From: Nitrospiraceae bacterium
GTDB taxonomy: Bacteria > Nitrospirota > Thermodesulfovibrionia > Thermodesulfovibrionales > UBA1546
Length of the DNA stretch: 5,357 bases
Assembly: GCA_003535475.1 (NCBI GenBank)
Contig: DOHC01000149.1
Coordinates: 1,993-7,349 of the forward strand
Reading direction: 5' to 3'
The position numbers and the translations under genes are program-made. Positions 1-5,222 of the stretch are shown here, piece by piece. The notes beneath the pieces are model-generated. The model saw only the letters and a program-made list of their open reading frames with translations, was not told the origin of the DNA and did no database searches. Positions within the stretch are counted from its first letter, which is position 1. Every line of letters starts with the position of its first letter.

Positions 1-322
1 TTGGAGCTATATCAGAGAAAGAATCAGGGTTGTTCCTCACAATCTCACCGAGCATCTCAGGAGAACTCCAGCCGATTCCTCCTGACTCTTCCCTTATCAT
101 CCAGAGCAGGCGTCCGACAGCATTCCTAACAATTTCAGGTTTTGTCTTTGCTATCTCATTGGACAGTATGCCGAAAGCCTCTATGGCGCGGCAGCTGATA
201 ATGCTTTTTCTGTCATAGGTAAGTGAGATGAGGCTGCTGAGAAGCCTGCCATTACTAAGCGGCAGCTTCATCAACGCATCGTATTTTTTATCGGATAAAA
301 GTTTTATTATTTCGTTCTTCAA
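1..322 (-). CDS. DVU0298-family protein, N-terminal part (cut by window edge)
   Basis: Reading leftward from 322, a frame stays open for 107 codons to the window edge, so only the N-terminus is seen. It begins LKNEIIKLLSDKKYDALMK, is rich in short amphipathic helices of HEAT-like character, and carries RLLWMIREESGGIGW followed by SPEMLGEIV (about residues 73-95). From memory, this ESGGIGW plus 'PE-GEI' signature marks the DVU0298 family, a group of unknown function known from sulfate reducers and related anaerobes. The start is taken as TTG at 322, because an in-frame stop lies three codons upstream and family members begin with this helix. The first in-frame ATG (271) would remove it. No strong ribosome binding site precedes the TTG. 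The gene starts 9 bases after the octaheme cytochrome stop and in the same frame, so translational coupling is likely. It is probably cytoplasmic, as no signal peptide is seen. The family call is from recognition and was not searched. Confidence 0.72.
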   Translation of the reverse strand, partial: MKNEIIKLLSDKKYDALMKLPLSNGRLLSSLISLTYDRKSIISCRAIEAFGILSNEIAKTKPEIVRNAVGRLLWMIREESGGIGWSSPEMLGEIVRNNPDSFSDIAP

Positions 323-331
323 AATAACATT

Positions 332-1879
332 TCATTTCTTCTTTTTTATGCTCTTAGTTCCTGCCTTCTTCTTAACCTGCCCTTTAATATCTATCATGTC
401 CCTCATCATATTGAGATTATTGGTCAGCTCCCACCAGCCGTATTTAAAGGCAGTGTAATCATACGCGCCTGTCATTGCAGAAGCATAGCGTATAGAGCTT
501 GAATAGAAAAGCCACTGCTTTATCCACAGCTGCTCTATGGCCTCGTCAAAAGGATTTGCCTTGTCCTCTATGCCTTTTTCCCATGCCTCAAGCATCAGCT
601 TTGTTGCCGCGAGCGTCATCTCATTTGTTTCTTTGATGGTGCTGTCGAGTTTTGCGAAATGGCCGTCAATCCAGTCAGTGCTGTGGCAGCTGTTGCATAG
701 TGTCTTCATGGAATTCAATCTTTTTTTCTGCTCTGCTTTGTCAATAAGGTATTCTGATGCAAACTCGCCTGTGAATGACGTCGGCAATGGCAGCCCCTCT
801 TTATTTTTAATTATCGTTGTGTTTCCTGATTTCGGCTGTGGATGGCTGTAAATAAGGCCGAAGAGCCTGACCCAGAGCCTTGAACCGAAATCATGCGTCC
901 TTTCTGCAATCACACTGCCGTCAGGAGATACAACAAGGCTGTTGTGGCATGTTGCGCAGGTCGGCGCCTTGAAATCCTTCCCAACAGTCCACGGCACTGC
1001 ATTAAAATTCCACTCATGATTTTTTGAGAAAAAGATATTTCCGTGCTTGCTCTCTTTATACACATTCCATGCAGGCACATCAGGCTCAAGGTGGCACTGG
1101 GCGCATGTGTATGGTTTCCTCGCAACCTCTATGGAAAAACCATGCCTTGGATGACACGCAGTGCATGCTCCGAGGCTTCCGTCAGGATTTTCCCTTCCCA
1201 CTCCCTGATTGGGCCAGTTCGTAAGCACAGGCACGCTGACATCGCCCATCTGCGTTGAGACATTCTTCATTCCCTTTACCTCTATCTTTGTGCCGTGGCA
1301 TCCGAAGCACGTCTCGTTGAGCGTCTCATCAGAGGGCTTTTCAGGTATGATTTTACCCTTCTCTATCTTCTTTACCCCTGTAACTGTGGTTACAAGCGTA
1401 TGATAAACAGGATTGTTTTTAAGATTTTTTATCGCATGAGCCTTCTTGCTTCCTGAATACTGCTTGGCTTCTGCGGGATGGCAGGCACTGCAGTCATTCG
1501 GGGTGACAACAACATTTATCCTGTAACCCATATGCTCAAAATTATCTTTATGTTTTTCAGGGTTCCGGCTGTGGCATTCATAACATCCGACAACATGCCC
1601 TGATAAATCAGATGAAAGTTTGTCTGTGGATATTCTGCGTTCAAGCGCGGGTTTTTTTAATGCGTCTGAAGGAGTAACCTTTGAATGCCTGCTTGAAAGC
1701 CAGTCTTCCACAATACCGGGAGTATACATTTTGTGGCATTCGATACATGCCTTGGTCTGGGAACTTAGCTTAGATTCGTCAACAATTGCCGATTCCTTTT
1801 GATCGGCGCCGGCAATTGCCGAGAAAATCAAATACATAAATGAGGATGTGAGAATAAAATACATTCTGAGGTTTTTCAT
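332..1879 (-). CDS. Octaheme c-type cytochrome, hydroxylamine oxidoreductase (HAO)-like
   Basis: A protein of 515 residues with a Sec signal peptide: MKNLRMYF, then a hydrophobic core, and a probable cut near residue 23-25 (AIA/AGA). Eight CXXCH heme motifs lie at about residues 45, 99, 130, 191, 239, 259, 308 and 395. The number, order and length fit the octaheme HAO family, as do the conserved blocks ACHPRHGFSIEVARKP, SKHGNIF, THDFG and CNSCHSTDW and the helical C-terminus around DYTAFKYGWWEL. Members oxidise hydroxylamine (to NO or nitrite) or hydrazine, or run in reverse to reduce nitrite, NO or hydroxylamine. Hemes are attached in the periplasm by the cytochrome c maturation system. I cannot tell from the sequence whether the cross-linking tyrosine of oxidative HAO is present. 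The frame stays open upstream to 1999, but that stretch overlaps rubrerythrin and has no export signal. The ATG at 1879 has a good GAGGGAGA site and the signal peptide. The C-terminus is a lysine-rich tail (SIKKKK). Octaheme tetrathionate reductase is a less likely alternative. No quinol-oxidising partner (NapC/NrfH/HaoC type) is in the window. Confidence 0.9.
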   Translation of the reverse strand: MKNLRMYFILTSSFMYLIFSAIAGADQKESAIVDESKLSSQTKACIECHKMYTPGIVEDWLSSRHSKVTPSDALKKPALERRISTDKLSSDLSGHVVGCYECHSRNPEKHKDNFEHMGYRINVVVTPNDCSACHPAEAKQYSGSKKAHAIKNLKNNPVYHTLVTTVTGVKKIEKGKIIPEKPSDETLNETCFGCHGTKIEVKGMKNVSTQMGDVSVPVLTNWPNQGVGRENPDGSLGACTACHPRHGFSIEVARKPYTCAQCHLEPDVPAWNVYKESKHGNIFFSKNHEWNFNAVPWTVGKDFKAPTCATCHNSLVVSPDGSVIAERTHDFGSRLWVRLFGLIYSHPQPKSGNTTIIKNKEGLPLPTSFTGEFASEYLIDKAEQKKRLNSMKTLCNSCHSTDWIDGHFAKLDSTIKETNEMTLAATKLMLEAWEKGIEDKANPFDEAIEQLWIKQWLFYSSSIRYASAMTGAYDYTAFKYGWWELTNNLNMMRDMIDIKGQVKKKAGTKSIKKKK

Positions 1880-1884
1880 GACAT

Positions 1885-1892
1885 TCTCCCTC
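1885..1892 (-). promoter_or_regulatory. Ribosome binding site of the octaheme cytochrome
   Basis: GAGGGAGA lies in the 13-base gap between the rubrerythrin stop and the ATG at 1879, about 5 bases before the start codon. It decides the start. The upstream methionines in the same open frame fall inside the rubrerythrin gene, and the ATG at 1879 opens a signal peptide. Confidence 0.75.
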
Positions 1893-2387
1893 TTATTCCA
1901 CCTTTTTAAACATTTTCTTTTTTGCGCCGCATACAGGACATTCATCCGGAGGCTCATTCTCAACTGTATTTCCGCAGACCTGGCATACATAATAATCAAC
2001 CTCCGGATTTTTCCCGATATTCTCTAATGCCTTCTTATAAAATTCTGCATGTATCTTTTCAACCTCATTGGCAAATTTAAAGCTTCTCAATGCGCCCTTT
2101 ATTCCTTCAGCCTCGGCATCCTTGATCATCTGAGGATACATTTTCTGAAACTCATAGGACTCTCCATTAATCGCTTCTTCAAGGTTCTCCTTTGTGCTCT
2201 TAATTCCGCCAAGTTCTCTCAGGTGATTGTGAGCATGGACTGTCTCTGCCTCTGCAGCAGCCCTGAACAGCCTTGCTATCTGCGTAAAACCCTCATCTTC
2301 AGCCTTTTTAGCAAACGCGAGATATTTTCTGTTTGCCTGAGACTCTCCTGCAAATGCTTCCTTAAGATTTTTTTCCGTATTTGACAT
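1893..2387 (-). CDS. rbr: Rubrerythrin
   Basis: A protein of 164 residues with the classic two-domain layout. Residues 1 to about 130 form a ferritin-like four-helix bundle with a di-iron site. The ligand pattern is complete: E15 (GESQAN), E48-x-x-H51 (ETVH), E76 and E79 (GESYE), and E110-x-x-H113 (EKIH). Residues 132-160 form a rubredoxin-like FeS4 domain with C135-x-x-C138 and C150-x-x-C153. Rubrerythrins are cytoplasmic NAD(P)H-linked peroxidases in anaerobes and take electrons from rubredoxin. The rubredoxin gene directly upstream, 8 bases away, is the likely donor. The start is clear: ATG at 2387 follows a perfect AGGAGGT. The length is slightly shorter than Desulfovibrio rubrerythrin (about 190 residues) and typical of many bacterial and archaeal forms. 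Nothing appears broken. The octaheme cytochrome gene follows 13 bases downstream. Confidence 0.97.
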   Translation of the reverse strand: MSNTEKNLKEAFAGESQANRKYLAFAKKAEDEGFTQIARLFRAAAEAETVHAHNHLRELGGIKSTKENLEEAINGESYEFQKMYPQMIKDAEAEGIKGALRSFKFANEVEKIHAEFYKKALENIGKNPEVDYYVCQVCGNTVENEPPDECPVCGAKKKMFKKVE

Positions 2388-2390
2388 AAA

Positions 2391-2397
2391 ACCTCCT
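2391..2397 (-). promoter_or_regulatory. Strong ribosome binding site of rubrerythrin, overlapping the rubredoxin stop
   Basis: AGGAGGT is a full Shine-Dalgarno match 3 bases before the rubrerythrin ATG at 2387. It overlaps the TAG stop of the rubredoxin gene (2396-2398), which suggests coupled translation and high rubrerythrin output. Confidence 0.85.
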
Positions 2398-2533
2398 ATC
2401 TTATTTTTTCAAAGGCGTCCTTGGGCGCATTGCACACAGGACATTTCCAGTCATCCGGAAGCTGTTCAAACGGAGTACCCTCTACTGCCTCATCGTATTC
2501 GTAACCGCATACCGTGCATTTCCAGACAGACAT
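2396..2533 (-). CDS. Rubredoxin, short 45-residue type
   Basis: A small gene lies in the gap between the flavodiiron protein and rubrerythrin. It encodes 45 residues starting [16 protein letters not shown], with the two rubredoxin knuckles CTVCGY (C6, C9) and CPVCNAPK (C31, C34) that bind one Fe in an FeS4 site. The conserved [14 protein letters not shown] segment is present. The protein is about 7-8 residues shorter than the usual 52-54 because the loop between the two halves is reduced, as in the known 45-residue rubredoxin of Desulfovibrio desulfuricans. It is a cytoplasmic one-electron carrier. With fprA upstream and rbr downstream, it is the obvious donor to both. It starts 9 bases after the flavodiiron stop with an AGGAGG site and ends at TAG 8 bases before rubrerythrin. 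No rubredoxin reductase is visible in the window. Confidence 0.96.
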   Translation of the reverse strand: MSVWKCTVCGYEYDEAVEGTPFEQLPDDWKCPVCNAPKDAFEKIR

Positions 2534-2537
2534 ATCT

Positions 2538-2543
2538 CCTCCT
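2538..2543 (-). promoter_or_regulatory. Ribosome binding site of rubredoxin
   Basis: AGGAGG lies 4 bases before the rubredoxin ATG at 2533 and touches the TGA stop of the flavodiiron gene (2543-2545). This packing supports co-transcription and coupled translation. Confidence 0.8.
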
Positions 2544-3760
2544 CACTCAAATTTCTTATGATATTCTTTTACATTCCTTGCAAAATTTCTTCCGAATTCA
2601 TAACACAGTTCCTCATCTCCCGAAGACGGTTTATAAATAACCTGCATGCCCGGTTCAACTGTCTCAAGCCCCATCTTTTTGAATTCCTCATAAACCTCTT
2701 TTACTGCGCCTCCGCCCCAGCCGTAACTTCCGAATGCGCCGACGATCCTGTTTTTAGGCCTCAGACCCCGCAAGTGTGAAAGAAACTCTGCCACGGACGG
2801 GAACATAATATTGTTTAATGTAGGGGTTCCGATGAGTGTCCCTCTTGACTTCCAGAACTCCTTAATCGCTGCGCTCATTGGTGTTGCCCTCAGTTTAATC
2901 ACCTTGCAGTCAACACCTTCATCTTTAATTCCCTGCATTACCGGCACTGTCATTCGCTCTGTACTGTGCCACATCGTATCATATATTATTGCAACCCTGA
3001 GAGACGCCTTTCCATCCGCCATATCCTGATACATCTGAATAACTCTCTCGGGCTGTTTACGCCAGATAACACCGTGGTCAGGAGCAATCATGTCTATCTT
3101 AAGCCCGAGTTTCTGTATCTCGGAAATCTTTGCCTTGATGAGCTGTCCGAAAAGCATGAGGATATTTGCATAATAATCAATGACTGCATCCTCAAGCTCT
3201 GACATAGACTCGCAGGTGACAAACTCATCGTCAAACCTTGTTGTTGAGGCTATGTGCTGTCCGAATGCATCCTGTGAGATGAGAAGTCTTGCCTCCTTCA
3301 CATAAGTCATCATAGAATCAGGCCAGTGGAGCATCGGGGTTTCGAGGAAAAGCAGGGTTCTTTTGCCTATGTTCAGGGTATCTCCTGTCTTAACAACCCT
3401 GATATTCCATTTCGATATGTCAAAAAACTTCTCAAGTCCTTTCTTGCCCCTCTCTGTTATATAGATTGCAGCATTTGGAGTTAACTCCATTATCCTGTCA
3501 ATACTTGTTGCATGGTCATTTTCAATGTGATTGATAATTATGTTCTTTATCCTTGAAGGCTCGACAACCGATCTTATGTTTTTAATAGTGATATCTGCAA
3601 AATCATATTTAACCGTATCCAGAAGCGTTATTTCATCATCCATTATCAGGTAATTATTATAGGTTGTGCCGCGGGGCGTTACATACCCGTGAAAATCCCT
3701 TACAGCCCAGTCTATTGCCCCAACCCAGTATATGCCCGGCTTTATCTCTACAGCTCTCAT
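2543..3760 (-). CDS. fprA: Flavodiiron protein (A-type flavoprotein, FprA/ROO family)
   Basis: A protein of 405 residues, full length for a two-domain class A flavodiiron protein. Residues 1 to about 250 form a metallo-beta-lactamase-like domain with the complete di-iron ligand set: H78-x-E80-x-D82-H83 (NHIENDHATS), H145 (MLHWPDSM), D164 (SQDAFGQH) and H229 (APDHGVIW). Residues about 255-400 form a flavodoxin domain binding FMN, with the phosphate loop YDTMWHSTERM (260-270), the GTPTLNN segment (311-317) and the SYGWGGGA loop (345-352). Family members reduce O2 to water and/or NO to N2O in the cytoplasm, using electrons usually delivered by rubredoxin. The rubredoxin gene starts 9 bases downstream. 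O2 versus NO preference cannot be read from the sequence. The ATG at 3760 fits the family N-terminus (KPGIYWVGAIDW). Its ribosome binding site is a G-rich GAGGGGGG somewhat far upstream. It is the first gene of the leftward operon. Confidence 0.96.
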   Translation of the reverse strand: MRAVEIKPGIYWVGAIDWAVRDFHGYVTPRGTTYNNYLIMDDEITLLDTVKYDFADITIKNIRSVVEPSRIKNIIINHIENDHATSIDRIMELTPNAAIYITERGKKGLEKFFDISKWNIRVVKTGDTLNIGKRTLLFLETPMLHWPDSMMTYVKEARLLISQDAFGQHIASTTRFDDEFVTCESMSELEDAVIDYYANILMLFGQLIKAKISEIQKLGLKIDMIAPDHGVIWRKQPERVIQMYQDMADGKASLRVAIIYDTMWHSTERMTVPVMQGIKDEGVDCKVIKLRATPMSAAIKEFWKSRGTLIGTPTLNNIMFPSVAEFLSHLRGLRPKNRIVGAFGSYGWGGGAVKEVYEEFKKMGLETVEPGMQVIYKPSSGDEELCYEFGRNFARNVKEYHKKFE

Positions 3761-3812
3761 CTATTCCGTCCCCCCTCTTGTGAGCAATTTCATCTGAAAA
3801 TACCCTTTTTCC

Positions 3813-3899
3813 GTCATTCCCGCAGTCATTAAGCGGGAATCCATGTTTTCCTGGATTCCCCGATTAAATCGGGGAATGACAAGGGGGTTGGGGAATGAC
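3813..3899. repeat. Compound palindromic intergenic repeat (REP-like)
   Basis: The element opens with GTCATTCCC (3813) and closes with GGGGAATGAC (3871-3880); a further GGGGAATGAC is at 3890-3899. Inside are three perfect inverted pairs: ATTCCCGC/GCGGGAAT (3816-3823 with 3833-3840, 9-base loop), GGGAATCCA/TGGATTCCC (3835-3843 with 3852-3860, 8-base loop) and ATTCCCCGAT/ATCGGGGAAT (3855-3864 with 3868-3877, loop TAA). The middle pair shares bases with both others, so alternative folds compete. No T-run follows the stems on either strand, so these are not ordinary terminators. A 30-base part recurs at 5286 with three differences. The element resembles the abundant non-autonomous palindromic repeats of many bacterial genomes. 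Confidence 0.85.
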
Positions 3900-3916
3900 A
3901 TTTTCATCGCCCCTTG

Positions 3917-3932
3917 TGCCGACTTGTCGGCA
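3917..3932. repeat. Short perfect palindrome TGCCGAC-TT-GTCGGCA
   Basis: Two 7-base arms, TGCCGAC and GTCGGCA, are separated by TT. The sequence is unrelated to the neighbouring GTCATTCCC repeat. It has no downstream T-run, so a terminator is unlikely. It could be a second type of dispersed repeat or a protein-binding site. Its position between two divergent transcription units is compatible with either. Confidence 0.6.
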
Positions 3933-3961
3933 TGTGTGTTTCATTTTCATAATGATGTTTT

Positions 3962-3989
3962 TTGTAAACATGATTGTGTAAGATAATAT
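3962..3989 (+). promoter_or_regulatory. Candidate promoter of the BrkB-family gene
   Basis: TTGTAA (3962-3967) and TAATAT (3984-3989) are spaced by 16 bases and loosely match -35 and -10 boxes; GATAAT (3982-3987) is an overlapping, better -10 match. The region is AT-rich. Transcription would begin near 3994-3997, which would favour the ATG at 4020 over the one at 3993. The match is weak and is not proof. Confidence 0.3.
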
Positions 3990-4019
3990 CTGATGAGAGA
4001 AAATTCTGGATGGATAAAA

Positions 4020-5222
4020 ATGTTTTCCGTGATTAAGGATAGAATCAGCACAGCATTTACTGTTCTGTGGCAGTCAGTTAAATCTTTTATTAAAAACGAT
4101 AATTCTTCTGCGGCTGCCTCGCTTGCTTATTACTCGCTTTTCGCTTTGATTCCGCTGCTGCTCTTGCTGTTTTTTGCTCTCAGTTTTTTCATAACATCCT
4201 CCAAGGCTATTATGCAGAGGATTACCATGCTCATTAGCCAGTTTATTCCTTATTACAGCGACACCATACTTAAGGAGGTTTACACGCTGGCAAGGCATAA
4301 AGGGATGTGGGGAGTTGTGAGCATAGGAGTGCTTCTCTGGGCATCGATGCCATTAATGGGGACGCTGAGAACTGCCTTTTATAATATCTTCAAGGTGGAG
4401 GAGAGGCCGTCTTTTTTGAAGACTAATATACTGGACCTCAGCGTAATACTGCTTACATTGTCTCTTTTTGTCGCTGTCAGTTTCTCAAATATGGCGTTTA
4501 AGAAATTTCTTGTTCTTGACGGCAGCACGCTTCTTTATGATATTGCATCCTATTTCCTTACTGCTGCCGTAATATCGGTATTTTACCTTGTTTTCATACC
4601 CGTAAGGGTTCCATTCTCCTATATATGTGCAGGCTCGGCGCTTACCACATTATTGTGGGGGATAATCAGGCCGGTATTCGGTCTTTTCCTTTCGTACAAT
4701 CCACAGTACGGCATTACCTTTGGCTCATTAAAGGCGCTGTTTATCATCATTATATGGATATATTACTCATTCAGCGTGCTTCTCTTCGGAACAGAACTAA
4801 TCGCCAATCTAAGGAGAAAAGACGTTCTGATGCTGCGCGGATTGTTTTATGAAACACATACTGACAGGAGGACACAAAAGCTTAAAAGAAAGTTCGGGCG
4901 GGATTATAAGGCAGGAGAGGTTATATTTGATGAAGGAGAAAAAGGCGGTGAAATGTTTTATATCCTCTCCGGCAGTGTGAGGCTGATTAAAAAAGATCAG
5001 ACGCTGAGAATTATGCAGAAGGGCGAGCACTTCGGAGAGATGGCATTTTTAATCGGGACTCCGAGGACAACAAGCGCACAGGCAGAAGACGACAGCACCT
5101 CGCTTGCCGTTATAACCCCTGAGAACTTTGAAACGTTACTCAGGGAAGAACCGAAGATAGCGATTTCATTTTTAAAGGAACTTGCGCACAGGCTGAAAGC
5201 GACCAATGAAATTCTGCAGTAA
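4020..5222 (+). CDS. YihY/BrkB-family inner membrane protein with C-terminal cyclic-nucleotide-binding domain
   Basis: A protein of 400 residues. The N-terminal part (about 10-265) is a YihY/BrkB-family membrane domain with the signature AAASLAYYSLFALIPLLL and six hydrophobic segments near residues 32-60, 97-115, 137-159, 172-194, 198-222 and 238-261. A conserved-looking YGITFGSLKA loop precedes the last one. The domain's biochemical function is not established. A basic linker (about 265-293) leads to a cNMP-binding/Crp-like domain (about 294-391): AGEVIFDEGEKGGEMFYILSG, the phosphate-binding cassette FGEMAFLIGTPRTTSA (G339, E340, R349) and C-terminal helices. E. coli YihY has about 290 residues and lacks this domain. 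The fusion suggests that a nucleotide or other small ligand regulates the membrane part from the cytoplasm. ATG at 4020 is chosen because GGATGG lies 6 bases upstream. The ATG at 3993 adds nine residues but has no ribosome binding site and abuts the candidate -10 box. The gene stands alone, divergent from the fprA operon, with repeats on both sides. Confidence 0.9.
   Translation: MFSVIKDRISTAFTVLWQSVKSFIKNDNSSAAASLAYYSLFALIPLLLLLFFALSFFITSSKAIMQRITMLISQFIPYYSDTILKEVYTLARHKGMWGVVSIGVLLWASMPLMGTLRTAFYNIFKVEERPSFLKTNILDLSVILLTLSLFVAVSFSNMAFKKFLVLDGSTLLYDIASYFLTAAVISVFYLVFIPVRVPFSYICAGSALTTLLWGIIRPVFGLFLSYNPQYGITFGSLKALFIIIIWIYYSFSVLLFGTELIANLRRKDVLMLRGLFYETHTDRRTQKLKRKFGRDYKAGEVIFDEGEKGGEMFYILSGSVRLIKKDQTLRIMQKGEHFGEMAFLIGTPRTTSAQAEDDSTSLAVITPENFETLLREEPKIAISFLKELAHRLKATNEILQ

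Larger units (their letters stand above)
3761..3992. other. Divergent intergenic spacer
   Basis: This non-coding spacer separates the leftward fprA operon from the rightward BrkB-family gene, so promoters for both should lie here. Its middle is occupied by palindromic repeats. No convincing small gene or RNA was recognised. A clear promoter for the fprA side was not found. If it lies right of the repeats, the leader RNA would contain the hairpins. Confidence 0.6.

Noticed and set aside
910..1258. Several open frames of 60-70 codons on both strands within the cytochrome gene
   Set aside because: They are shadows of the octaheme cytochrome, with no family resemblance, no ribosome binding site and atypical composition.
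1880..1999. Open frame extending the octaheme cytochrome 40 codons upstream of 1879
   Set aside because: It overlaps the rubrerythrin C-terminus, including its zinc-ribbon-like cysteines read in another frame, and would place the signal peptide internally. The ATG at 1879 has a good ribosome binding site and begins a signal peptide.
2049..2384. Plus-strand frame of 111 codons opposite rubrerythrin
   Set aside because: It is the antisense of a clearly real rubrerythrin with full motifs. The predicted peptide looks like a reverse-complement artefact.
3855..3877. Strong hairpin considered as a rho-independent terminator
   Set aside because: No T-run follows on either strand, it lies upstream of both flanking genes rather than after one, and it recurs as a repeat at 5286.
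3899..3950. CATTTTCAT occurs twice (3899-3907 and 3942-3950) around the TGCCGAC palindrome, like a target-site duplication
   Set aside because: The repeat is only 9 bases in an AT-rich stretch, and the enclosed 34 bases lack convincing terminal inverted repeats, so chance is the better explanation.
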